A stretch of 64,000 bases of DNA from Gramella sp. MT6 (GTDB lineage: Bacteria; Bacteroidota; Bacteroidia; Flavobacteriales; Flavobacteriaceae): assembly GCF_019357415.1 (NCBI RefSeq), contig NZ_CP048410.1, forward strand, positions 1,054,001-1,118,000. Reading direction: 5' to 3'. The stretch's first letter is position 1. Each line of letters begins with the position of its first letter. Shown piece by piece: positions 26,104 through 33,225 of the stretch. Made by a program: the position numbers and the translations under genes. Below the pieces are notes generated by a model. That model saw nothing but the letters and a program-made list of their open reading frames with translations. It ran no database searches and had not been told where the DNA came from.

Positions 26104-26111
26104 TACATTTG
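26104..26111 (+). promoter_or_regulatory. -7 box upstream of the LysE-type exporter
   Basis: TACATTTG fits TAnnTTTG and ends 17 bases before the ATG at 26129. A loose stem (AACCGAG 26037-26043 with CTCGGTT 26076-26082) lies just upstream and may be the end of the rnr transcript. Confidence 0.5.
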
Positions 26112-26128
26112 CATAACAACTCTACTGT

Positions 26129-26863
26129 ATGCTACAGGACGTTTTAGCTGCCCTACCACTAGGAATTTTTCTGGCTTTTTTATTTGGGCCGGTATTTTTC
26201 GTATTACTCGAAACTGCCGCCATTAAAGGGTTTAGGGCTGCTTTCTCTTTAGATATTGGAGTTATCCTGGCAGATCTGGTCTTTATTACCATCGCCTATT
26301 TTAGTACTACAAAATTATTGGAAAGATTAAAGGATGATCCCGCCTTGTTTATTTTTGGAGGGATGATCCTTGCTACCTACGGTTTGATGAGTTTTATACA
26401 AACCAAAAAAGTACTTCATACAGACGAAGAAACTCCTGAAATTAGAAAACTAGGTAAAAGTGCCTATTTTAACTTGTGTGCGAAGGGTTTTCTGCTCAAT
26501 TTTATCAATATTGGTGTTCTGGGCTTCTGGTTGGGAGTAATCATCGTATTTGGCCCTAAATTGGATATGGAGCCTGAAAGGATCTCTGTTTTCCTTGGGA
26601 GTGTATTAATTACTTACCTGGTAGTGGATGTCGCAAAAATTCTTCTCGCTAAAAAACTCAATAGAAAGCTAACTCCAAATCGTATTTATGTGATGAAGAA
26701 GGCTATAAGTGTTTTGCTTATAGTATTTGGGGGAGTACTTATATTTCAGGGTTTATTTCCAAATCAGGTAGATGAGATCAAGGATCAGATAGAAGAAATT
26801 ACGCCTAATGATTCTCTAATTGGTAAACTGGAGCATTTCGTAGAGCCGGAAGACAGGAGATAA
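26129..26863 (+). CDS. LysE/RhtB-family amino-acid exporter-like membrane protein
   Basis: This 244-residue protein has about six hydrophobic helices. The N-terminal LPLGIFLAFLFGPVFFVLLETAAIKGFRAAFSLDIG pattern (seen in pieces at residues 10-45), with the conserved Gly-Pro, is the LysE signature. It also has SAYFNLCAKGFLLNFINIGVLGFW, the second conserved block around 110-135. Family members export amino acids or other small metabolites. The C-terminus carries an acidic soluble tail of about 30 residues (DEIKDQIEEITPND). It is monocistronic between rnr and a bidirectional terminator. The substrate is unknown. Confidence 0.88.
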   Translation: MLQDVLAALPLGIFLAFLFGPVFFVLLETAAIKGFRAAFSLDIGVILADLVFITIAYFSTTKLLERLKDDPALFIFGGMILATYGLMSFIQTKKVLHTDEETPEIRKLGKSAYFNLCAKGFLLNFINIGVLGFWLGVIIVFGPKLDMEPERISVFLGSVLITYLVVDVAKILLAKKLNRKLTPNRIYVMKKAISVLLIVFGGVLIFQGLFPNQVDEIKDQIEEITPNDSLIGKLEHFVEPEDRR

Positions 26864-26901
26864 ATATAGGTTTAGAACAATAAATCTTCACAAATAAAAA
26901 A

Positions 26902-26928
26902 AGCTCCCTGGTTTACAGGAAGCTTTTT
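26902..26928. terminator. Terminator between the LysE-type gene and tRNA-Cys
   Basis: AGCTCCCTG (26902-26910) and CAGGAAGCT (26916-26924) flank a 5-base loop with T-runs on both sides. On the plus strand one pair is a C-A mismatch; on the minus strand the same position is a T-G wobble. The hairpin is therefore stronger as the terminator of the minus-strand tRNA-Cys transcript, though it can serve both. Confidence 0.8.
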
Positions 26929-26929
26929 G

Positions 26930-27000
26930 AGGCATCGAGCGGATTCGAACCGCTGTACAAGGTTTTGCAGACCTCTGCCTAGCCACTCGGCCACGATGCC
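26930..27000 (-). tRNA. tRNA-Cys (anticodon GCA)
   Basis: The minus-strand sequence folds as a 71-base cloverleaf. The acceptor stem is GGCATCG/CGATGCC with U at the discriminator position, as expected for Cys. The D arm is GGCCGAGTGGCTAGGC, the anticodon loop CTGCAAA carries GCA, and the T arm holds GGTTCGAATCC. No CCA is encoded after the discriminator base (the next bases are C, A, A). Confidence 0.96.
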
Positions 27001-27051
27001 CTATATTGGGTTGGCAAATGTAATAAAAATTTTAAGTTTCAAAACTAAAAT

Positions 27052-27408
27052 CTACCGGGATTTGGTTCTACTAACCGTAACCATAGCCACATTACCGCCA
27101 ATAGGGGGGTTGATCTTAGAAACATCTACTTTAGCCTTTTGTACCATAATGAGTTCATCCATAATACGTTTCAGGATCCTTTCGGCAACTGTTTCAAGCA
27201 ATTTGGAACGAATCGCCATTTCTTCCTTCACTATTTTATTTAGATGCACATAGTCTATAGTATCACTAAGTTTATCTGTTTTTGCAGAATGCGAAAGATC
27301 TCCATGTACTTTTAGGTCTACCCGGTAATCACTTCCTATTTTGCTTTCTTCATCAAGACATCCATGATATGAGAAAACCTTGATATTGTTCAATTTTATT
27401 ACTCCCAC
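27052..27408 (-). CDS. folB: Dihydroneopterin aldolase
   Basis: This 118-residue FolB-fold enzyme converts 7,8-dihydroneopterin to 6-hydroxymethyl-dihydropterin in folate synthesis. The family pattern is clear: IKLNNIKVFSYHGCLDEESK at the start (with the YHG motif), DTIDYVHLNKIVKEEM with the pterin-binding Tyr, KLLETVAERI with the conserved Glu, and the KINPPIGGN segment with the catalytic-site Lys near residue 99. The start codon is GTG at 27408. A clear promoter lies just upstream, so the leader is very short. Confidence 0.93.
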   Translation of the reverse strand: MGVIKLNNIKVFSYHGCLDEESKIGSDYRVDLKVHGDLSHSAKTDKLSDTIDYVHLNKIVKEEMAIRSKLLETVAERILKRIMDELIMVQKAKVDVSKINPPIGGNVAMVTVSRTKSR

Positions 27409-27421
27409 ACTTATTTTTTTA

Positions 27422-27451
27422 CAAAGATAAAGGCTCTGAGGTTGTTTTCAA
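27422..27451 (-). promoter_or_regulatory. folB promoter
   Basis: On the minus strand a TTG (27451..27449), a 19-base spacer and TATCTTTG (27429..27422) match the Bacteroidota -33/-7 pattern. The -7 box is 13 bases from the GTG start. Confidence 0.65.
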
Positions 27452-27650
27452 TTATTGAATTAATTTTTCTGATTTCACTTCTGAAATATTTTGAAAAAAA
27501 CACTCTAAGGAATACAGTAAACCCTGAATATGCTGAGAATAAAATGATTTTGAAGATATACTTCATGCCTGGAAGTGGTTAATATTTTCAAGTTATTGAA
27601 TTTTACTGATACTAATAGGCTTAACCTGACGGTATCGACTTAAATTTTGA

Positions 27651-27658
27651 TAAATTTG
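27651..27658 (+). promoter_or_regulatory. -7 box of glnS promoter
   Basis: TAAATTTG fits TAnnTTTG and ends 20 bases before the glnS ATG. Confidence 0.55.
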
Positions 27659-27678
27659 CCTTTTATTTTAAATCAGTT

Positions 27679-29358
27679 ATGGCCGAAGGAAAAAAGTCGC
27701 TTAATTTCATTGAGCAAATCATAGAAGAGGATCTTAGTAATAATTATAAAAAAGAGGACCTGAAATTCAGGTTCCCGCCAGAACCAAACGGTTATTTACA
27801 TATTGGACACGCATCTTCAATCTGTCTTAATTTTGGACTTGGAGAAAAGTATGATGCCCCGGTAAATCTTCGTTTTGATGATACAAATCCGGCCAAAGAA
27901 GAGCAGGAATATGTAGATGCTATAAAAGCCGATATCGAATGGCTTGGTTATAAATGGGCAGAAGAATGCTACGCTTCAGATTATTTTCAGCAGTTATACG
28001 ACTGGGCGGTAGAAATGATCCAAAATGGTGATGCTTATGTAGACAGCCAGACTTCTGAAGAGATCGCTGAACAAAAAGGAACTCCAACTCAGCCTGGAAC
28101 CGATAGTCCTTATAGAAATCGTTCAGTTGAAGAAAATCTTGAGCTTTTCGAAAAAATGAAGAATGGCGACACACCAGAAAAAGGTGATGTTTTAAGGGCT
28201 AAAATTAGCATGGGAGCTTCAAATATGTTGATGAGGGACCCTGTAATGTACAGATGTTTGCATAAAAGCCATCACCGTACCGGGACAGACTGGAAGATAT
28301 ATCCAATGTATGACTGGGCGCATGGTGAAAGTGATTTTATCGAGCAGGTTTCACATTCTTTCTGTACCCTTGAATTCCTTCCGCACCGTGAATTATATAA
28401 CTGGTTTATCAAGAAAGTAAGTAAACCGGGAGATTTTGAACCTAAACAACGTGAGTTCGCCAGGAGAAATCTTAGCCACACTGTCGTTAGTAAGAGAAAA
28501 CTTCTGCAACTGGTAGAGAAGGGGATCGTGGATTCCTGGGATGATCCAAGAATGCCAACAATATCTGGTTTAAGAAGAAGAGGTTATACACCAGATTCTA
28601 TTAGAAAATTCGCCGATTCAATTGGAGTCGGAAAAAGAGAGAATTTAATCGATGTTTCTCACCTGGAATTTTGTGCCAGGGAAGATCTTAATAAGGTTGC
28701 TCCCCGTGTAATGGGTGTTCTGGATCCTGTAAAACTGGTCATCACTAATTATCCTGAGGGAGAAGAAGAGTGGCTTGAGGCTGAAAATAATCCTGAAGAC
28801 GAATCTGCAGGAAGCAGAGAAGTTCCTTTTTCGCGTGAATTGTATATAGAGCAGGAAGATTTTAAGGAAAGTGCCAATAGAAAATTCTTCAGATTAACCT
28901 TAGGAAAAGAAGTAAGGTTGAAAAATGCCTATATCATCAAAGGAGAAGATGTAGAAAAGGATTCCGAAGGAAATATTACAGAGATCCATTGTACCTACGA
29001 TCCTAAAAGTAAAAGTGGAAGTGGTACTGAAGAATCTTTAAGGAAGGTAAAGGGTACTTTGCACTGGGTATCTGTAAAACACGCGATCGAGGCTGAAGTT
29101 AGGCTTTATGACAGGTTGTTTACTGAAGAGACACCAGATGGAGTAAAGGATAAGGATTATCTAGATTTTGTGAATCCAGAATCGTTGAAAGTTGTTACCG
29201 GTTATCTGGAACCAAGCCTTAAAGATGCTAAAATACAGGACAAAGTACAGTTTCAAAGGATTGGTTATTTCTGTGTAGACAAAGATTCAACTGCAGCAAA
29301 GCCTGTTTTTAATAGAACCGTTAGCCTGCGTGATTCCTGGGCCAAGATCAAGAATTAG
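27679..29358 (+). CDS. glnS: Glutaminyl-tRNA synthetase
   Basis: This 559-residue class I aminoacyl-tRNA synthetase has the HIGH motif in PPEPNGYLHIGHA (residues 32-44) and a KMSKS-equivalent VVSKRKLLQ near 273. GTDWKIYPMYDWAHG and the SHSFCTLEF segments are characteristic of GlnRS. Two C-terminal beta-barrel anticodon-binding domains follow (VPFSRELYIEQEDF onwards). The length matches E. coli GlnS (554). The direct glutaminylation route is thus present. It stands alone with its own promoter. Confidence 0.97.
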   Translation: MAEGKKSLNFIEQIIEEDLSNNYKKEDLKFRFPPEPNGYLHIGHASSICLNFGLGEKYDAPVNLRFDDTNPAKEEQEYVDAIKADIEWLGYKWAEECYASDYFQQLYDWAVEMIQNGDAYVDSQTSEEIAEQKGTPTQPGTDSPYRNRSVEENLELFEKMKNGDTPEKGDVLRAKISMGASNMLMRDPVMYRCLHKSHHRTGTDWKIYPMYDWAHGESDFIEQVSHSFCTLEFLPHRELYNWFIKKVSKPGDFEPKQREFARRNLSHTVVSKRKLLQLVEKGIVDSWDDPRMPTISGLRRRGYTPDSIRKFADSIGVGKRENLIDVSHLEFCAREDLNKVAPRVMGVLDPVKLVITNYPEGEEEWLEAENNPEDESAGSREVPFSRELYIEQEDFKESANRKFFRLTLGKEVRLKNAYIIKGEDVEKDSEGNITEIHCTYDPKSKSGSGTEESLRKVKGTLHWVSVKHAIEAEVRLYDRLFTEETPDGVKDKDYLDFVNPESLKVVTGYLEPSLKDAKIQDKVQFQRIGYFCVDKDSTAAKPVFNRTVSLRDSWAKIKN

Positions 29359-29445
29359 CCAGATTATTTGTATTTTAAGAATAATTTAGCACAGAATTTT
29401 TAACATATTAACCGGTTGTTAACAACCTATGGCATATGCAACTGT

Positions 29446-29453
29446 TACCTTTG
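29446..29453 (+). promoter_or_regulatory. -7 box of the YtxH-like gene
   Basis: TACCTTTG fits TAnnTTTG and ends 30 bases before the ATG at 29484. Confidence 0.55.
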
Positions 29454-29483
29454 AGAGAATAATAACTTAAAATTCAAAAACTT

Positions 29484-29858
29484 ATGGCAAATACAGGAAA
29501 TACACTTTTAGCATTAATTACAGGAGCTGCGATAGGCGCCGGAGTAGGATTATTATATGCTCCAGATAGCGGAGAAAAAACTCGCAAAAAGCTTAAAAAG
29601 GATGCTCAAAAGGCTCAGGATAACCTTAATAAGCGTTATCATGAAACAAGTTCTAATCTAAGCGAAAAGGCTAAGAAAGCTAGAGTGGATTTTGAGGAGA
29701 GATTAGAAGAGACCTTATCTTCTGCAAGTCATAAAGCAGATGATATATTGGCTGCAATGGAGAATAAACTTGAGGAATTAAGAAAACAAAATGCTAAATT
29801 GCAAAAAGATAAAACAGGCAAATCCTCTGGAAGCTCTCCAGATAAAGCAGTAGTATAA
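29484..29858 (+). CDS. YtxH-domain protein
   Basis: This 124-residue protein has one N-terminal glycine-rich hydrophobic helix (LLALITGAAIGAGVGLLYAP) followed by the YtxH signature DSGEKTRKKLKKDAQKAQDN. A long Lys/Glu-rich helical region and a Ser-rich tail follow. YtxH proteins are small membrane-anchored proteins often linked to general stress. It is the first of three tightly packed genes, with the holin-X-like gene starting 6 bases after its stop. Confidence 0.85.
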   Translation: MANTGNTLLALITGAAIGAGVGLLYAPDSGEKTRKKLKKDAQKAQDNLNKRYHETSSNLSEKAKKARVDFEERLEETLSSASHKADDILAAMENKLEELRKQNAKLQKDKTGKSSGSSPDKAVV

Positions 29859-29864
29859 TCTTTT

Positions 29865-30224
29865 ATGGCATTTGAAAAACTATCCAACAGTGTTCACGAT
29901 TTAAACAATAATGTTCAGTCTTTCTTACATAGTAATTCTGAATATTATAAACTAAAGGCCTTTAAACAGGGGATGAAGGGAGCAACAGCTCTTGTTCGTT
30001 TTCTGATAATGGCATTTTTGCTGAGTACTGCAGGGGTGATGATTTCTTTTGCCCTGGCTATAGTCATTAGCCAAGCGATTGGGGTTCCAAGTTCCGGTTA
30101 TTTTATTGTAGGCGGATTTTACCTGATTGTATTTGTATTGATATTCATCTTTGGAAAAGAACCTATAGAGAAATTAGTTTTAAGAAAATTCTCTAAAGCG
30201 GTATTTAACGATAAAGACGACTAA
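29865..30224 (+). CDS. Holin-X/DUF1469-like membrane protein (not a phage gene)
   Basis: This 119-residue protein has an amphipathic N-terminus followed by two hydrophobic helices (VRFLIMAFLLSTAGVMISFA and GYFIVGGFYLIVFVLIFIFG) and a basic C-terminal segment. This matches the actinobacterial-holin-X/DUF1469 superfamily III, which occurs in chromosomal stress or envelope operons with YtxH. There are no phage genes around it. The TAATG overlap at its end couples it to the next small gene. Confidence 0.78.
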   Translation: MAFEKLSNSVHDLNNNVQSFLHSNSEYYKLKAFKQGMKGATALVRFLIMAFLLSTAGVMISFALAIVISQAIGVPSSGYFIVGGFYLIVFVLIFIFGKEPIEKLVLRKFSKAVFNDKDD

Positions 30225-30457
30225 TGAGAGTATATTCATCTTTTGAGGAAATTGATAAAGATCTGAAGATCCTGAAGCTTCAGACCGAAATAGACAAGGA
30301 AGAGATCAAGCTAAGTATTGATCAAACCAAAGAAAGTCTATCCCCGGTTTCGCTTATTGGAAGTACTATTGGGTCTATTATCCAAAAGGCTTTGGTTTTA
30401 AAAGCGGTTTCTAAGATAATAGGAGTGAAGAAGGTTATTGCTTCAACTAAGGAATAA
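30224..30457 (+). CDS. Conserved small protein downstream of YtxH/holin-X pair
   Basis: This 77-residue protein has a charged N-terminal helix (SFEEIDKDLKILKLQTEIDK) and a C-terminal hydrophobic amphipathic stretch (IGSTIGSIIQKALVLKAVSK). I think it belongs to a Flavobacteriia-specific DUF (possibly DUF6327), but I am not certain. Its ATG overlaps the stop of the holin-X gene (TAATG), so it is translationally coupled, and it ends just before a strong terminator. It probably acts with the two upstream membrane proteins; the function is unknown. Confidence 0.75.
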   Translation: MRVYSSFEEIDKDLKILKLQTEIDKEEIKLSIDQTKESLSPVSLIGSTIGSIIQKALVLKAVSKIIGVKKVIASTKE

Positions 30458-30480
30458 CTTTTTATATTAAAAATTTGATA

Positions 30481-30503
30481 AAGCCCCGATTGGGGCTTTT
30501 TTT
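30481..30503. terminator. Intrinsic terminator between the YtxH operon and the SPFH gene
   Basis: AAGCCCC, the loop GATT and GGGGCTT are followed by a run of seven T. The T-run touches the stop codon of the convergent SPFH gene, which may use the same stem. Confidence 0.9.
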
Positions 30504-31470
30504 ATGCTTCATCGTTATCTCTGTTCCTGTCTTTTCTGGTTTTACCGGCTTGTTTTCGGTTCTGTTCTTTCATTGCTTCTCCTATTTGATTTGATGCGGT
30601 AAAGGATGCCACCATATTATTTAGCATATCGCTACCCGCCTGGGGAGAATTGGGTAATAAAATAAGATTGGAATTTGTCTCTTCACCTATGGCCTGCAGT
30701 GTGTCATAATGCTGCGTAACCACTATCAAGGCGGAAGCTTCCTGGGAATTAATGCCAACATTATTTAGAACATCCACACTTTCTTCCAGTCCTCTCGCAA
30801 TCTCACGTCTCTGATCTGCAATACCCTGTCCCTGTAAACGCTTGCTTTCTGCTTCTGCCCTGGCTTTAGCCACGATCTTGATTCGGTCAGCCTCGGCATC
30901 ATATTCTGCAGCAACTTTTTCTCTTTCCGCAGCATTTATTCGGTTCATGGCGGCTTTTACCTGCACATCTGGGTCTATATCTGTCACCAGAGTTTTAATT
31001 ATATCGTATCCGTAAGACTGCATGGCTTCGTTCAATTCACGATTTACGGCAATAGCGATGTCATCTTTACGTTCAAAAACATCATCCAGCTTCATTTTAG
31101 GTACTTCTGCACGCACAACGTCGAATACATAGGCTGTTATCTGGTCGTGAGGACTTTCGAGCTTGTAGAAGGCATCATATACATTATCTTTCCGAACCTG
31201 AAATTGAACCGAAATCTTAAGTTTCACAAAAACGTTATCCTTAGTCTTTGTTTCTACCATCACATCCAGTTGCTGAACTTTTAAATTTATTCTTCCCGCT
31301 ACCTGATCTATAAACGGAATTTTAAGTTGTAAACCAGAGCTCCTAATGCTTGTGAATTTTCCAAAACGCTCTATAATGGCAGATGTTTGTTGTTTCACGA
31401 TAAAGATCCCGGAAAAAATTACCAGGATCATGAGGACCACAAGAATGGGTATAAAAATTAAATTAAGCAT
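30502..31470 (-). CDS. SPFH/band-7 membrane protein (stomatin/QmcA-like)
   Basis: This 322-residue protein has one N-terminal membrane helix (IFIPILVVLMILVIFSGIFIV region, residues 5-25). The band-7 domain follows (VKQQTSAIIERFGKF, GLQLKIPFIDQV, LDVMVETKTKDNVFV), then a coiled-coil with NRINAAEREKVAAEYDAEAD and a C-terminal polar tail ending in charged repeats. Such proteins form oligomeric scaffolds at membrane microdomains and are linked to FtsH/HflKC-like control. It is monocistronic, lying downstream of gltX on the same strand with a strong hairpin between them. Confidence 0.92.
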   Translation of the reverse strand: MLNLIFIPILVVLMILVIFSGIFIVKQQTSAIIERFGKFTSIRSSGLQLKIPFIDQVAGRINLKVQQLDVMVETKTKDNVFVKLKISVQFQVRKDNVYDAFYKLESPHDQITAYVFDVVRAEVPKMKLDDVFERKDDIAIAVNRELNEAMQSYGYDIIKTLVTDIDPDVQVKAAMNRINAAEREKVAAEYDAEADRIKIVAKARAEAESKRLQGQGIADQRREIARGLEESVDVLNNVGINSQEASALIVVTQHYDTLQAIGEETNSNLILLPNSPQAGSDMLNNMVASFTASNQIGEAMKEQNRKQAGKTRKDRNRDNDEA

Positions 31471-31536
31471 GGTGTAATTATTAAATTATGAATGCTTCAA
31501 TTTAAGAATAAAAGGTTGAAACCTTATAAAATAAAA

Positions 31537-31572
31537 AAATCCGGATTTGAAGATTCCAAATCCGGATTTTAG
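31537..31572 (-). terminator. gltX terminator made of two palindromic 12-mers
   Basis: AAATCCGGATTT occurs at 31537-31548 and again at 31558-31569. Each copy is itself a perfect palindrome, and together they form a 12-base stem with a 9-base loop flanked by A- and T-runs. It lies just after the gltX stop on the minus strand. Confidence 0.8.
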
Positions 31573-31589
31573 TAGAATTATTATTTATG

Positions 31590-33107
31590 CTAGGATAAAG
31601 TTTCTGTAGCTTTTTTTATCCTGCTTAAAGTTTCATCTTTTCCTACGAATTCAGCAATTTTATAAAGGTCGGGGCCTTGCAGAGCTCCAACCAAAGCAAC
31701 GCGCAAAGGCATCATAACCTTACCAAAGCCAATTTCCTTGCTTTTTATCCAGCCTTTTACAGTTTCTTGGAGGCTTTCTGCTTCAAAATTATTAACCGTT
31801 TTTAGGAATTCATGGAGTTCATTCAGCAATTCATTGGTATCTTCCTTCCAGGCTTTTTTTGAATCCTTCGGATCGAATGAAGTAGGGGCGACGAAGAAAA
31901 AATATCCCTGTTCCCAGAAATCCTCAACAAAAACAGTTCGTTCTTTAATTAAAGCAACCACATCTGCGATATACTTTTTATCTGCCTTGATCTCTTTTTT
32001 ATGAAGTTCCTTTTCAAATTCATCGGCTAAATAAGCATTATCTGATTGCTGCATATAGTGCTGCTGGAACCATTTAGTTTTTTCAGGATCAAATTTAGCG
32101 CCTCCTTTATGCACACGTTCCAGTTCAAAGGTTTGGCAAAGTTCTTCAAGTTTAAAGAATTCCTGTTCTGTTCCTGGGTTCCATCCTAAAAAGGCCAGCA
32201 TATTTACTACGGCTTCCGGGAAATAACCTTCCTCGCGGTAACCAGTAGAGATATCTCCAGATTTTGGATCTTTCCATTCTAAAGGAAATACCGGGAATCC
32301 CATTTTTTCACCATCTCTTTTACTTAATTTCCCTTTACCCTGAGGTTTGAGAATAAGCGGAAGATGAGCAAATTCTGGTGCATCCCAGCCAAATGCACGG
32401 TAAAGCATATAGTGTAAAGCCAAAGATGGCAGCCATTCTTCTCCACGAATTACATGCGTGATCTCCATTAAATGGTCGTCTACGATATTTGCCAGGTGAT
32501 AGGTAGGCATCCCGTCGCTCTTAAAAAGAACTTTATCGTCGAGGATATTGGTATCGATTTCCATATCACCTCGAATCACATCTTTTAGTTGAAGAGTTTC
32601 ATCCTGTGGAGATTTAAAGCGGATCACATAAGCTTCCTCAGCATCCAGTTTTTCCTGCACCTCTTCTTGAGAAAGTGACAGGGAATTTTTTAATTTCTGG
32701 CGATTGTGCCAGTTATAGATAAAGGTTTTCCCTTTTTCTTCATGATCTTTTCTATGCTCGTCAAGTTCATCTGCGGTATCGAACGCATAATAGGCGTTAC
32801 CAGATTCTATTAGTTTTTCAGCATATTCACGATACTTATCTTTTCGCTCACTTTGTCTGTAAGGACCAAATCCTTTTTCCTTTCCCGGGCCTTCATCATA
32901 AGGGATTCCACACCAGTTTAGAGATTCTATGATATAATCTTCTGCTCCTTCTACAAACCGGTTCTGATCTGTATCTTCAATTCTTAATACAAAATCACCA
33001 CCGTGTTTTTTGGCGAACAAATAATTATATAAGGCAGTTCTTACACCACCAATATGTAATGGTCCTGTTGGGCTGGGAGCAAATCTTACTCTTACTTTAG
33101 AAGACAT
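31590..33107 (-). CDS. gltX: Glutamyl-tRNA synthetase
   Basis: This 505-residue class I synthetase has the HIGH-equivalent motif in RFAPSPTGPLHIGGVRTAL (residues 7-25), LRIEDTDQNR, and KMSKS as KGKLSKRDG near residue 258. The non-discriminating/discriminating status cannot be read, but GlnRS is present in the window, so Glu charging is expected. The C-terminal helical anticodon-binding domain is complete. The length is normal. A -7 box (TATCTTTG) is 20 bases upstream of its ATG. Confidence 0.97.
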   Translation of the reverse strand: MSSKVRVRFAPSPTGPLHIGGVRTALYNYLFAKKHGGDFVLRIEDTDQNRFVEGAEDYIIESLNWCGIPYDEGPGKEKGFGPYRQSERKDKYREYAEKLIESGNAYYAFDTADELDEHRKDHEEKGKTFIYNWHNRQKLKNSLSLSQEEVQEKLDAEEAYVIRFKSPQDETLQLKDVIRGDMEIDTNILDDKVLFKSDGMPTYHLANIVDDHLMEITHVIRGEEWLPSLALHYMLYRAFGWDAPEFAHLPLILKPQGKGKLSKRDGEKMGFPVFPLEWKDPKSGDISTGYREEGYFPEAVVNMLAFLGWNPGTEQEFFKLEELCQTFELERVHKGGAKFDPEKTKWFQQHYMQQSDNAYLADEFEKELHKKEIKADKKYIADVVALIKERTVFVEDFWEQGYFFFVAPTSFDPKDSKKAWKEDTNELLNELHEFLKTVNNFEAESLQETVKGWIKSKEIGFGKVMMPLRVALVGALQGPDLYKIAEFVGKDETLSRIKKATETLS

Positions 33108-33127
33108 GTTATTTAAATTTTTGTGAG

Positions 33128-33135
33128 CAAAGATA
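33128..33135 (-). promoter_or_regulatory. -7 box of gltX promoter
   Basis: Read on the minus strand the sequence is TATCTTTG, fitting TAnnTTTG, 20 bases before the gltX ATG. Confidence 0.55.
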
Positions 33136-33225
33136 CAACCTTATTAATCCAATCCTAAACCCTGAATCATACATCCTGAATAAGTACTAATTTTATTGTA
33201 TTTTTAAGGAAACATTGCATTGAAA

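Noticed and set aside
27605..27640. Sequence like the 3' end of a 23S rRNA (TGATACTAATAGG then CTTAACC)
   Set aside because: The match is two short blocks remembered from rRNA 3' ends of other phyla, with nothing else of an rRNA operon around it; it is most likely chance in the glnS leader.
29865..30224. Holin-type protein as a sign of a prophage
   Set aside because: The holin-X family is common in chromosomal operons with YtxH, and no phage structural, integrase or lysis genes are near.
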